The notes under the pieces: model-generated
Databases searched by the model: none
What the model saw: only the letters and a program-made list of their open reading frames with translations
What the model was told of the DNA's origin: nothing
Program-made: the position numbers and the translations under genes
NCBI GenBank assembly: GCA_965116465.1
Contig: OZ220687.1
Coordinates: forward strand, 1,240,001 to 1,304,000
Length of the DNA stretch: 64,000 nt
DNA from: VXNF01 sp965116465
GTDB taxonomy: Bacteria; Actinomycetota; Acidimicrobiia; Acidimicrobiales; CATQHL01
Direction: 5' to 3'
Shown here: piece after piece, positions 16,165-24,135 of the stretch
Layout of the letters: every line of letters starts with the position of its first letter
How positions within the stretch are numbered: the stretch's first letter is position 1

Positions 16165-16983
16165 TCACACGAGCTCGATGATCTCGCGGCCGCCGTGCAG
16201 CTCGATGACCTGCCCGCAGCAGTAGTCGCTTGCCGGCGAGGCCAGCCAGAGGCAGGCCTCGGCCACGTCGGAGGGCCGGCCGGGGCGCCCGATGGCGATC
16301 TGCTCCTCGATCCGCTCGATGATGTCGGGCGGCATGCCGAGGCCGGTGGCCGGATCGCTGGGGCTGCTCATACGGGTGCCGGCGATGTAGCCGGGTGCGA
16401 CGGCGTTGACACACACCCCGAAGCGGGCCCACTCCCGCGAGACCGACCTGGTGAGACCGATGACGCCAGCCTTGGCCGCGGAGTAGTTGGCGTTCCCGGC
16501 AACGCCGTAGATGCCGGCGATGGAGGCTACGTTGACGATCTTCTTGCAGCCCTCGGCGGCGACTCGCGCCCGGTCGGTGCGCCGCAGCCAGGGCGCCGCG
16601 GCCCGGATCATGTTGAAGGTGCCCCGGAGCACCACGTCGAGGACCGCGTCCCAGTCCTCGTCGCTCATGCGGTGGACCATGACGTCGCGGGTGATCCCGG
16701 CGTTGTTCACCAGGACGTCCAGGTCGCCGAAGACCTCGACGGCCGCGGCGACGATCCGCTCGGCCTCGTCGACCACCGAACCCGGCGCCGTCACGGCCCG
16801 CCCGCCGGCGTCTTCGATGGCCGCCACGACCCCTGCCGCCGCGCCGGCGTCGATGTCGTTGACGGCCACACGCGCTCCGGCGGTGGCGAAGCGGTGGGCG
16901 ATGGCTGCGCCGATGCCGCGACCGGCACCGGTCACCAGAGCCACACGCCCCTCCAAGACGCCATCAGCGCCGCTCGGGGTCAT
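16165..16983 (-). CDS. Short-chain dehydrogenase/reductase
   Basis: 272 residues. Cofactor motif TGAGRGIG near the N-terminus, NNAG (DVLVNNAGIT), catalytic Ser-Tyr-Lys (NVASIAGIYG; YSAAK) and a C-terminal LASPASDYCCGQVIELHGG segment. It interconverts an alcohol and ketone with NAD(P)H. Its position directly upstream of the IpdAB-like pair recalls IpdF-type 3-hydroxyacyl-CoA/hydroxy-HIP dehydrogenases, as inference. ATG 16983 is chosen; an upstream ATG at 17049 would translate two hairpin repeats. Downstream genes follow closely, so it probably opens a five-gene operon. Confidence 0.9.
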   Translation of the reverse strand: MTPSGADGVLEGRVALVTGAGRGIGAAIAHRFATAGARVAVNDIDAGAAAGVVAAIEDAGGRAVTAPGSVVDEAERIVAAAVEVFGDLDVLVNNAGITRDVMVHRMSDEDWDAVLDVVLRGTFNMIRAAAPWLRRTDRARVAAEGCKKIVNVASIAGIYGVAGNANYSAAKAGVIGLTRSVSREWARFGVCVNAVAPGYIAGTRMSSPSDPATGLGMPPDIIERIEEQIAIGRPGRPSDVAEACLWLASPASDYCCGQVIELHGGREIIELV

Positions 16984-17010
16984 CTCAGGCCCTCGGCACG
17001 TGGCGGGCGT

Positions 17011-17069
17011 GGATTCCGGCCTTCGCCGGAATGACGGATCGCCGGGCACCGGCCTCCGCCGGAATGACG
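17011..17069. repeat. Dispersed hairpin repeat, copy 3 plus adjacent half copy
   Basis: A full 26-bp element at 17011-17036 is followed at about 17051-17069 by a truncated copy carrying only the right arm (GCCGGAATGACGG). Both lie in the gap between the SDR start and the acyl-CoA dehydrogenase stop. Confidence 0.8.
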
Positions 17070-17101
17070 GGTAGCGGTGCCCGGCGCCATTGCCCTGGCG
17101 A

Positions 17102-18262
17102 CTAGAACGATCGGGGCAGGCCGAACGACTCGGCGATGCTGTTGCGGGCCATCTCGTTGCTGATGGGGCCGATGCGGTAGAGGCGGGCGTCGCGCCAGTA
17201 GCGCTGCATGTTGGTCTCCGCCGCGTAACCCATCCCGCCCAGCATCTGGATGCCCAGGTCAGCGGCCTTGCCGGCGTACTCCGAGGCGCACACCTTGGCC
17301 ATGTTGGCCTCGATGCCGCAGTCGCGGCCCTGATCGGACAGCCAGGCCGCGTAGTAGGTGAGCAGTTCGGCCTGCTGGCGCCACATGGCGATGTCGGCGA
17401 TGAAGTGCTGCAGAGCCTGGAAGGCGCCGATCTTGCGACCGAAGGCCTCGCGCTCGTTGAGGTGCTCCACGGCGTCCTCGAGGACCGCGTCCAGGATGCC
17501 GGTGCACAGCGCCGCCACCATGATGCGCTCGTTGTTGAGCGTGGACAGCATGCGGTAGAAACCCATGCCCGGTTCGCCCACCACGTAGCGGTCCGGCACG
17601 AACACGTCGTCCAGGAACACCTCGCAGGAGCCCACGGCGCGCATGCCCAGCTTGGGGATCTGGCGGGTCTCCAGACCGTCGCTGGGGTTGGGCACCAGGA
17701 ACAGCGTCACGCCGTGGGCCGGCTTGTCGGGGCTGTCGGAGGTGCGGGCCATGAGGAAGAGGTAGTCCGAGACGTGCGCCGCGGTGGACCAGATCTTCTG
17801 GCCGGAAATCCGCCAGCCACCCGGCACCTCGACGGCCCGGGTCCTCATGGCGCCCATGAGGTCGGTGCCACCCGACGGCTCGGTCACCGAGATCGCCACC
17901 CGGACGTCGCCGGCGGCGAGGCTGGGAATGAGCTCCTCGCGCACGTCCTGGCGGGCGAAGGCGTTGATGGACTTGGCACAGAAGGAGGAGATGCCGAAGA
18001 TCCACGTGAGCCCGGCCAGGGAGCGGGCCAGCTCCCGGGTGAGGATCATCTGCGTGAGCACGTCGCCGCCGGCGCCGCCCAGGTCCTCGGGCAGGCCGAT
18101 GGCGTGGAAGCCCGCCGCCGACATCTTGTCCCAGAGCTCGAAGGGGTACTCGAACTCCTGCATCTCGATGTCCCGGGCGACGTTCTTGGGGCACTCCCGC
18201 TCGACCCAGGAACGCACCGTCTTGGCGAAGAGTTCCTGCTCGGGGGTGAGTGAGAAGTCCAT
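17102..18262 (-). CDS. Acyl-CoA dehydrogenase
   Basis: 386 residues with all ACAD landmarks: N-terminal helical domain, AISVTEPSGGTDL (FAD/substrate site), GQKIWSTAAHVSDYLFL, REAFGRKIGAFQALQHFIADIA and LGIQMLGGMGYAAE. It would oxidise an acyl-CoA to the 2-enoyl-CoA with FAD, passing electrons to ETF. The usual catalytic Glu of the late EGT motif is replaced (YRIGPISNEM), but a Glu occurs in the helix-G segment TLNNERIMVAA, the position used by isovaleryl- and long-chain-type enzymes. It follows the FAD-oxidoreductase gene by 30 bases with a GGAGAA Shine-Dalgarno. Confidence 0.92.
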   Translation of the reverse strand: MDFSLTPEQELFAKTVRSWVERECPKNVARDIEMQEFEYPFELWDKMSAAGFHAIGLPEDLGGAGGDVLTQMILTRELARSLAGLTWIFGISSFCAKSINAFARQDVREELIPSLAAGDVRVAISVTEPSGGTDLMGAMRTRAVEVPGGWRISGQKIWSTAAHVSDYLFLMARTSDSPDKPAHGVTLFLVPNPSDGLETRQIPKLGMRAVGSCEVFLDDVFVPDRYVVGEPGMGFYRMLSTLNNERIMVAALCTGILDAVLEDAVEHLNEREAFGRKIGAFQALQHFIADIAMWRQQAELLTYYAAWLSDQGRDCGIEANMAKVCASEYAGKAADLGIQMLGGMGYAAETNMQRYWRDARLYRIGPISNEMARNSIAESFGLPRSF

Positions 18263-18292
18263 GCGGGTTTCCGTTCTCCGTGGTGGGGTCGT

Positions 18293-19684
18293 TCAGTAGC
18301 GCCAGCCGTCGCCGAAGATGGCGATGCGGTGGCCCAGGTAGTCCTCGACACAGGTGAGCGCGGCCCGGGCGGCCCGGTCGGTGCCGATGCCCCGGCTGCG
18401 GAACGTCTCGGAGGCGAAGTAGAGGCCGTCCACGTTGGGGGCGCGCCAGTGCGGCCGGAAGGTGCCCACCAGCATCGGCTTCTGCACCACGCCGAAGGGG
18501 GGATCGAACACCAGGCCTCGCCGCCGCCAGACGTGGTCGCGCAGGCCGGGGTACATCTCGAACAGCCCCGCCTCGAAGCGGTCGTACATCTCGCTGACGT
18601 AGCGGCGGTCGCGGCCCTTGGAGCCGGGGATCACGCCGCCGGTGCAGTAGAGGTGGAGGCCGGACGGCACCGAGTCGGGGTCCATGGCGGTCTGGTCGTA
18701 CATGAACCCCGGCGTGGGGCTGTGCGGCGTGGCCAGCCACGTGGACAGCTCGCGGGGGTCGTACATGGTGACAGGCTCCTCGGTCGCCAGGTACAGGCCC
18801 AGCCACGTCACCCGGTAGGCGTCCTGGGCGAGGTAGCGGATCTGGTTGACGTACCAGTCGGGAAGCTCCCAGTCGGGCACCACCCGCAGCACGCTCCACA
18901 CCGGCAGGGTGGAGATCACGCAGTCCGTCTCCAGCACCTCGCCGGGCTCGACGTCGTTGGGCACGATGACGTTCTCGCGCCCGAGCGCCACGCCGACCAC
19001 CGAGCCGTTCTCGATCAGCACCTGATCGGCGGCGCAGTTGAGGCGCACCTCGCCGCCGTGGCGGCCGACGGCGCCGGCCAGGTCGCGCCACATGCCGTCC
19101 CAGCCCTGGCCGGGCCAGCACGAGTAGGCGGCCATGTGCCGCTCCTCGTAGTGCATCTTGCGCACCCACAGGTTGTCGCTGGCCGAGTGGTCCCACCAGT
19201 TGTCGGTGAGGCACTCCAGCACGGCCAGGAACTCGAAGAGGTCGACAACGCTCTGGTCGGTGGTGTGCTGGTGGATCCACTGGCGCATGGGCCGGTCGTC
19301 CCAGGCCTCCAGCTCGTCCCAGGAGGTCTCGACGAGCGCCTTGATGACCTTCTTCAACTCGGTCTTGTTGCCGCTGTAGCGATCGCGGATGGATCCCCAG
19401 CGGCGTGTCTCGTTGTCCCACACGGGCATGTCGTGGGAGACCTCGCCGTGGATGAGCTCCTCGCCCACGTACTCGAAGATCTTGGTGATGCCCGAGCCCC
19501 CGTCCTCGATGAGGTGCCCGCCCAGGTTGACCCGGAACCCCTCGTCGTCGACGGCGAGGGCGCGGCCGCCGAGGTGGGGCGAGCGCTCCAGCACGCAGAC
19601 GCTGCGGCCCTCGCGCGCCAGCAGCGCCCCGGCCGACAGCCCGGCCGCACCGGCGCCGATCACGACCACGTCGTAGCGGGCCAT
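18293..19684 (-). CDS. FAD-dependent NAD(P)-binding oxidoreductase, phytoene-desaturase-like
   Basis: 463 residues. The N-terminus MARYDVVVIGAGAAGLSAG is an FAD dinucleotide-binding motif followed by LERSPHLGGRAL, as in amine oxidase/phytoene desaturase enzymes; a C-terminal GLYFASETFRSRGIGTD segment contacts FAD. It is a soluble desaturase or oxidase; the substrate may be a terpenoid or other hydrophobic cyclic compound, given the neighbours, as inference. ATG 19684 is chosen because the FAD motif begins at once. It is the first gene after a perfect TetR-type palindrome and is probably cotranscribed with the acyl-CoA dehydrogenase. Confidence 0.88.
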   Translation of the reverse strand: MARYDVVVIGAGAAGLSAGALLAREGRSVCVLERSPHLGGRALAVDDEGFRVNLGGHLIEDGGSGITKIFEYVGEELIHGEVSHDMPVWDNETRRWGSIRDRYSGNKTELKKVIKALVETSWDELEAWDDRPMRQWIHQHTTDQSVVDLFEFLAVLECLTDNWWDHSASDNLWVRKMHYEERHMAAYSCWPGQGWDGMWRDLAGAVGRHGGEVRLNCAADQVLIENGSVVGVALGRENVIVPNDVEPGEVLETDCVISTLPVWSVLRVVPDWELPDWYVNQIRYLAQDAYRVTWLGLYLATEEPVTMYDPRELSTWLATPHSPTPGFMYDQTAMDPDSVPSGLHLYCTGGVIPGSKGRDRRYVSEMYDRFEAGLFEMYPGLRDHVWRRRGLVFDPPFGVVQKPMLVGTFRPHWRAPNVDGLYFASETFRSRGIGTDRAARAALTCVEDYLGHRIAIFGDGWRY

Positions 19685-19761
19685 CGAGATCCTCTCGCTC
19701 GAGCACAACGGGAGTCGATGACCGCCGCCAACGCCGGCGCACCCCTCCAATGCCGAGCTTA

Positions 19762-19777
19762 TCAAACGGTCGTTTGA
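19762..19777. promoter_or_regulatory. TetR-family-type operator palindrome
   Basis: TCAAACGGTCGTTTGA is a perfect inverted repeat (7-bp arms, 2-base centre), 78 bases upstream of the FAD-oxidoreductase start. On the minus strand a TTGTGT element precedes it and GATAAG overlaps its far end, so a repressor bound here would cover the promoter. No regulator gene of this type is in the window. Confidence 0.6.
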
Positions 19778-19875
19778 CACACAAGACGGGGTCCGCCGTC
19801 AGCGATTGCGGAGATGCATTCGGTGCACCGGACGTGCGCCGGCTGGATCGGTGAGTTACGAGGTGCACCCGGTGT

Positions 19876-20868
19876 TCACGGGGCGCAGCGAAGCACCGTC
19901 TGCATCGAGCCGTCGCTGTCGCCGGGCGTCACCCCGGTGGGCAGCAGGATCGGGGTGTCGATGCCCACGTCGCGGTACTCGGCGATGCGGCGGCGCACGG
20001 CGTCCTCCCCCACCGCGCACACGGCGTCCACCACCGCGTCGTCCACGCAGCCGAGTGCCCGCCGGCGGTCGCCCGCCGCCCACGTCTCGGCGGCCTCGGC
20101 CAGGCGGGGGAAGCAGCCCGCGAAGCAGTGCTGGTGGGTCGGCACCATGGCGTAGGCCAGGACCGACCGGCGCATCCGCTCCCGCGCCTCGTCGGGGCGG
20201 TCGCCGGCGTAGCCCCAGAACGAGCACACCAGTTCCACCGACGCCGGGTCGCGACCGGCGGCCCGGGCCGCCTCGTGGACGATCGCACGCTTGGCCGCCA
20301 CCTCGCCGGGCGGGCACCACGCCAGGAAGGCGCCGTCGGCCACCGTGCCGGCCAGCGCCAGCATGCGGTCGCCCATGGCGCCGAGCCACACGGGCACCGG
20401 CTCCGGCGGCGTCATCTGCAGGCGGAAACCCTCGCAGCGCAGCTCGTCGCCTTCGTAGCTGACCTTGCCGCCCGCCATGGCGCGGGCGAACAGCTCCAGG
20501 TACTCCCGGGTCGTGGTGTAGGGCCTGTTGAACTCCAGGCCGTGCCAGCGGCCCACGATGATGGGGCTCGAGGCCCCGAACCCCGCCACGATGCGCCCCG
20601 GCGCCGCCGAGGCCAGCGTGGCGAACCCCATGGCCGCCAGGGGTGCGGGACGGGTGTAGGCCGCCAGGATGCCCGACCCCAGGCGGATGCGGTTGGTGCG
20701 GGCGGCGGCCATGCCCATCAGCGACAGCACCTCGGCTCCGGCCACCTCACCGCAGAGCGCCGTGTGATAGCCGGCGTCCTCAGCGGCCACGTACAGCGCC
20801 AGGAGCTGCTCGGCGCTGAGACCGTCCTCGACGGGCATGGTCATGCCGTAGCCGGCGGTGGAAGGCAC
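19876..20868 (-). CDS. LLM-class flavin-dependent oxidoreductase
   Basis: About 330 residues. The N-terminus reads STAGYGMTMPVEDGL, then RIRLGSGILAAYTRPAPLAAMG, PGRIVAGFGASSPIIVGRWHG and VPVWLGAMGDRMLALAG, all LLM barrel signatures. A GTG at 20868 keeps the first beta strand; ATGs at 20844 and 20838 are alternatives that would trim it. The cofactor is probably F420 or FMN. It ends next to the promoter region of the FAD-oxidoreductase gene and begins 32 bases after the VOC gene, so it is the third gene of a thiolase-VOC-LLM transcript. Confidence 0.85.
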   Translation of the reverse strand: MPSTAGYGMTMPVEDGLSAEQLLALYVAAEDAGYHTALCGEVAGAEVLSLMGMAAARTNRIRLGSGILAAYTRPAPLAAMGFATLASAAPGRIVAGFGASSPIIVGRWHGLEFNRPYTTTREYLELFARAMAGGKVSYEGDELRCEGFRLQMTPPEPVPVWLGAMGDRMLALAGTVADGAFLAWCPPGEVAAKRAIVHEAARAAGRDPASVELVCSFWGYAGDRPDEARERMRRSVLAYAMVPTHQHCFAGCFPRLAEAAETWAAGDRRRALGCVDDAVVDAVCAVGEDAVRRRIAEYRDVGIDTPILLPTGVTPGDSDGSMQTVLRCAP

Positions 20869-20900
20869 GGTGGTCCCCGGCCCGGCTGGTTGCGGTCGGT

Positions 20901-21434
20901 TCAGCCCGCGAACCGCTCGTGGAGTTCGGCGGCCAACTCGGCGTTCTCGACGTTGTCGGGGTGCGGCAGCCACTCCTCGCCGACGGCCAGGTAGCGCGTC
21001 GCCAGTTCGATCAACGGGCCGTGGGCCACCGAGGGCGGCAGGAAGTTCCAGCGCAGCCAGGGCTGGGTGTCAGGGTGGCTGGCCTCGTCCATCACCAGCG
21101 GCAGGCCCGCCTCGCGCACCCGCTCGATCATGCCGTCGAAGTCGTCGGAGCAGAAGGCCAGGTGGTGCACGTACTCGCCTCGCCGTTCGAGCACCTTGTC
21201 GGGCCAGTGTCCCGGCTCGGCAGGCGACCACAGCTGGATGGAGACGCCGCGGGGATCGGGGTTCTGGAACGTCAACCAGCGCATCGGCGTGCCGTCCACC
21301 TCGTCGAGGCCCTCGCCGCGGGTGATCTGCATGGTGTGGCCGGGCGAGAGCGCCTCCAGGATGCGCGTCCAGTCGGCCTCGGCCTGATCCAGGTCCTTGA
21401 CCAGCAGCGAGACGTGGTCGAGGTGGATACCCAT
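20901..21434 (-). CDS. VOC-superfamily (methylmalonyl-CoA epimerase-like) protein
   Basis: 177 residues starting MGIHLDHVSLLVKDLDQAE, the standard first motif with a His metal ligand. A second half contains GEYVHHLAFCSDDFDGMIERV, carrying another His ligand, and PLIELATR supplies a Glu. The paired arrangement resembles methylmalonyl-CoA epimerases and some ring-cleavage relatives; I cannot choose between them. AGGAG Shine-Dalgarno five bases before the ATG. It lies between the thiolase and LLM genes, so a role in the same acyl-CoA pathway is likely. Confidence 0.86.
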   Translation of the reverse strand: MGIHLDHVSLLVKDLDQAEADWTRILEALSPGHTMQITRGEGLDEVDGTPMRWLTFQNPDPRGVSIQLWSPAEPGHWPDKVLERRGEYVHHLAFCSDDFDGMIERVREAGLPLVMDEASHPDTQPWLRWNFLPPSVAHGPLIELATRYLAVGEEWLPHPDNVENAELAAELHERFAG

Positions 21435-21457
21435 GGATGCTCCTTTGTCGGATGCGG

Positions 21458-22606
21458 CTAGGCGGCTTCGAGGATGGTGGCGTTGGAGAGGCCGCCGCCC
21501 TCGCACATGGTCTGCAGTCCCAGGCCGGCGCCGCTGCGGCGCATCTCGTGGACGAGGGTGGTCATGATGCGGGCGCCGCTGGCCCCCAGCGGGTGACCCA
21601 GGGCGATGGCGCCGCCGTTGACGTTGACGCGGTCGGGGTCCACTCCCACCTCGGCCTGCCAGGCCAGCACCACCGAGGCGAAGGCCTCGTTGCATTCGAA
21701 CAGGTCGATGTCGTCGACCCCCAGGCCGGCCCGCTTGAGCGCCATCTGGGTGGCGGGGATCGGGCCCGTGAGGATCAGCACCGGGTCGCTGCCGGTGACC
21801 GCCATCGTGTGGACGCGGGCGAGCGGGGTGAGGCCGTAGCGCTCGACGGCCTGCTCGGAGGCGACGAGCAGGGCGGCCGCCCCGTCGGTGATCTGGCTGG
21901 ACATGGCGGCGGTGAGCGGGCCGAACTCGCTGAACGGCTTCAGCGTGGCCATCTTCTCCATGGAGGTGTTGGGGCGGATGCCCTCGTCGCGGGCGCAGTC
22001 GCCCACCGGCAGCACCTGGCTGTCGAAGCGCCCCTCCTCCCAGGCCCGGTGCGCCTTGGTGTGGCTCTGCAGCGCCAGGCCGTTCATGTCGGTGCCGGTG
22101 ATGCCCCAGCGCTCGGCGATGAGGTTGCCGCCCCGGAACTGGTGGATCAGCTCGTCGCCGAAGCGCTCCGCCCAGCCGGGCGCATCGAACGGGTAGCCCA
22201 TCTCGAGTTGCGGTCCCACGTCGCCCTGGCTGTTGAGCTTCACGAGGCTCATCACCTCGGTGCCCCCGGCGATCACGAGGTCCATGGTGCCCGACATGAC
22301 CGCCTGGGCGGCGAAGTGCACGGCCTGCTGCGACGAGCCGCACTGGCGGTCGATCGTGACCGCCGGCACCGTCTCGGGGAAGCCCGCCACCAGCGCGCAG
22401 TTGCGGCCCAGGTTGAAGGCCTGTGCCCCGATCTGGCCGACGCAGCCCCAGATGATGTCGTCCACCTCGACGGGGTCGACGCCGGTGCGGTCGACGAGCC
22501 CGCGCAGCACGTGCGCGCCGAGATCCACCGGGTGCACGTGGCTGAGTCCCCCGCCGAAGCGTCCCATGGGGGTGCGAACCCCGTCGATGATGTACGCCTC
22601 GGTCAT
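21458..22606 (-). CDS. Acetyl-CoA acetyltransferase-family thiolase
   Basis: 382 residues with the complete thiolase active site: nucleophile C89 in DRQCGSSQQAVH, NEAFA, H338 in ALGHPLGASGAR and C368 in CEGGG. It would cleave a 3-oxoacyl-CoA with CoA (FadA-type), finishing a beta-oxidation round begun by the ligase and acyl-CoA dehydrogenase of the cluster. The ATG at 22606 follows a GGAGGA Shine-Dalgarno. It is the first gene of the minus-strand block and is divergent from the P450, the 128-base gap serving both promoters. Confidence 0.92.
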   Translation of the reverse strand: MTEAYIIDGVRTPMGRFGGGLSHVHPVDLGAHVLRGLVDRTGVDPVEVDDIIWGCVGQIGAQAFNLGRNCALVAGFPETVPAVTIDRQCGSSQQAVHFAAQAVMSGTMDLVIAGGTEVMSLVKLNSQGDVGPQLEMGYPFDAPGWAERFGDELIHQFRGGNLIAERWGITGTDMNGLALQSHTKAHRAWEEGRFDSQVLPVGDCARDEGIRPNTSMEKMATLKPFSEFGPLTAAMSSQITDGAAALLVASEQAVERYGLTPLARVHTMAVTGSDPVLILTGPIPATQMALKRAGLGVDDIDLFECNEAFASVVLAWQAEVGVDPDRVNVNGGAIALGHPLGASGARIMTTLVHEMRRSGAGLGLQTMCEGGGLSNATILEAA

Positions 22607-22722
22607 GCTCGATCCTCCGGTGCCTGTCGCTCGCCTGCCGCCCGCTGCGCGGCACTGCGCCACGCTACCGGTCCCCTCCCGCCGGCACGCAGGGACCGGA
22701 CGAGCGCCCGTTGGGTGTCACG

Positions 22723-22728
22723 TACAGT
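22723..22728 (+). promoter_or_regulatory. -10 box for leaderless P450 gene
   Basis: TACAGT, six bases before the ATG at 22735, with no Shine-Dalgarno between. Confidence 0.45.
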
Positions 22729-22734
22729 GGGACG

Positions 22735-23964
22735 ATGCGCGACGTCGAGCGGCTGGTCGACGAACTGGACTTCTACGATCCCGCCTTCATCGACGATCCC
22801 TACCCCACGCTGGGACGGCTGCGCGAGGCCACGCCGATCTTCCACAACCCCCGGACGGGTCAGTGGATGCTCACCCGGTTCGACGACGTCTACGAGACGC
22901 TGCGGGACCGCCGGCTGGGCCGCGTCTACGACCACCTGTACAGCCACGAGGAACTGGGACAGCCCGGACCCGATCCACGCTGGGTCTCGTTCAACCAGCA
23001 CGAGAAGTGGTCGCTGCTGAGCCTGGAGCCTCCCGACCACACCCGCATCCGCCGGCTGGTCTCGAAGGTGTTCACTCCCCGCTCGGTGACCGCCCTCGGG
23101 CCGCGCATCGCCGAGTTGTCCGGTGAGTTGGCGGAACGGTGCCGGGAGATGGGGACCTTCGATCTGCTGAGCGACTACGCCCAGCTCTTCTCCGTGGCCG
23201 TGGTCGGCGAGGTTCTGGGCGTCCCCCGCCGTGACACCCACCTCCTGCTGGACTGGTCCCACGCCATCGTCAAGATGTACGAGTTCACGGTCCCGGAGGA
23301 ACTGAAGGTCCGGGCCGAGGCGGCCGCCGGTGAGTTCATCGACTACACGAAGGCGCTGATCGACGACAAGCGTCGCTCACCCGATGCCACGCTGGTCTCG
23401 AAGCTGGTGGAGACCTCCGACGCCGGCGACCGGCTCAGCAACGACGAGATCGTCTCGACCACGATGGTCCTGCTCGAGGCGGGCCACGAGGCCACCGTCA
23501 ACACCCTCGGCAACGGGACGCGCGCCCTGCTGCAGAACCGCGATCAGTGGCGCCGGATGGTCGGCGGTGAGGTGGACGCGGCCACGGCGACCGAGGAACT
23601 GCTGCGCTACGACTCGCCGCTGCAGTTCTTCAACCGCTGGGTGCTCGAGCCCGGCGTCGAGATCGCAGGCCGGCCGATGGCCGTCGGCGACGACGTGGTG
23701 ATGCTCTTCGGGTCGGCCCAGCGCGATCCCCGCCGGTTCGATCAGCCCGACCGCCTCGATGTGGGTCGGGGCGATCCCACCCACATCGGCTTCGGCGGGG
23801 GAATCCACTTCTGCGTCGGAGCGCCGCTGGCACGCGCCGAATTGGCCGTCGCCTTCGCCGACCTCGTCCGACACTTCCCCGACATGGAGTTGGCCGAGGA
23901 GCCGGCGCGCCACCAGGCATTCGCCATCCGAGGCCTCACCGAACTCCGCCTGAGCGTCAACTAG
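22735..23964 (+). CDS. Cytochrome P450
   Basis: 409 residues, the normal size of soluble class I bacterial P450s. Heme ligand C360 in FGGGIHFCVGAP, ExxR at E288-R291 and I-helix LLEAGHEATVN (about 247-256). The residue aligned with the oxygen-activating Thr of P450cam is Ala253, with Thr254 next to it, a variant seen in actinobacterial families. Without ferredoxin genes nearby its partner must be encoded elsewhere. It is divergent from the thiolase and probably hydroxylates the substrate that feeds the neighbouring catabolic genes, as inference. The ATG at 22735 is preferred over a TTG at 22711 because of the -10 box. Confidence 0.93.
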   Translation: MRDVERLVDELDFYDPAFIDDPYPTLGRLREATPIFHNPRTGQWMLTRFDDVYETLRDRRLGRVYDHLYSHEELGQPGPDPRWVSFNQHEKWSLLSLEPPDHTRIRRLVSKVFTPRSVTALGPRIAELSGELAERCREMGTFDLLSDYAQLFSVAVVGEVLGVPRRDTHLLLDWSHAIVKMYEFTVPEELKVRAEAAAGEFIDYTKALIDDKRRSPDATLVSKLVETSDAGDRLSNDEIVSTTMVLLEAGHEATVNTLGNGTRALLQNRDQWRRMVGGEVDAATATEELLRYDSPLQFFNRWVLEPGVEIAGRPMAVGDDVVMLFGSAQRDPRRFDQPDRLDVGRGDPTHIGFGGGIHFCVGAPLARAELAVAFADLVRHFPDMELAEEPARHQAFAIRGLTELRLSVN

Positions 23965-23977
23965 CCCAAGCGCCCGC

Positions 23978-24000
23978 CCGGACGTGGACGAGCCGTCCGG
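23978..24000 (+). terminator. Stem-loop after the P450 gene
   Basis: CCGGACG (23978-23984) pairs with CGTCCGG (23994-24000) across a nine-base loop, 14 bases after the stop codon. There is no T-run, so it may only be a stability or weak termination element. Confidence 0.4.
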
Positions 24001-24055
24001 ACTGCTGCATGAGTCATCAGACCTGGCGTCCGTCACATTTATATCGGTTTGAGAG

Positions 24056-24099
24056 GCTTATATCGATTTCTCGTATAAACGCCTCAGATCGATATAAGC
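24056..24099. promoter_or_regulatory. AT-rich 12-bp inverted repeat upstream of AAA ATPase
   Basis: GCTTATATCGAT (24056-24067) and ATCGATATAAGC (24088-24099) are exact inverted copies separated by 20 bases. GAGGC and GCCTC add a second interleaved pair, and TATATCG recurs at 24040. It lies 37 bases before the ribosome-binding site in otherwise GC-rich DNA, so a regulator-binding site or promoter is likely. Confidence 0.5.
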
Positions 24100-24135
24100 T
24101 TTCCCGCACCGGCAAGCTCTCCCGGAGGTCATCCC

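Noticed and set aside
16984..17049. SDR start at ATG 17049.
   Set aside because: The added residues come from the hairpin repeat; ATG 16983 directly precedes the family N-terminus.
19762..19777. KstR or KstR2 operator.
   Set aside because: KstR sites have AAC-2-GTT spacing; here it is AAC-4-GTT. KstR2 sites have a different core.
17259..19868. Very long minus-strand frame spanning the acyl-CoA dehydrogenase and FAD-oxidoreductase genes.
   Set aside because: It is out of frame with both recognised proteins and has random GC-rich composition.
24056..24099. Insertion-sequence end or attachment site.
   Set aside because: No transposase or integrase and no matching second end were found in the window.
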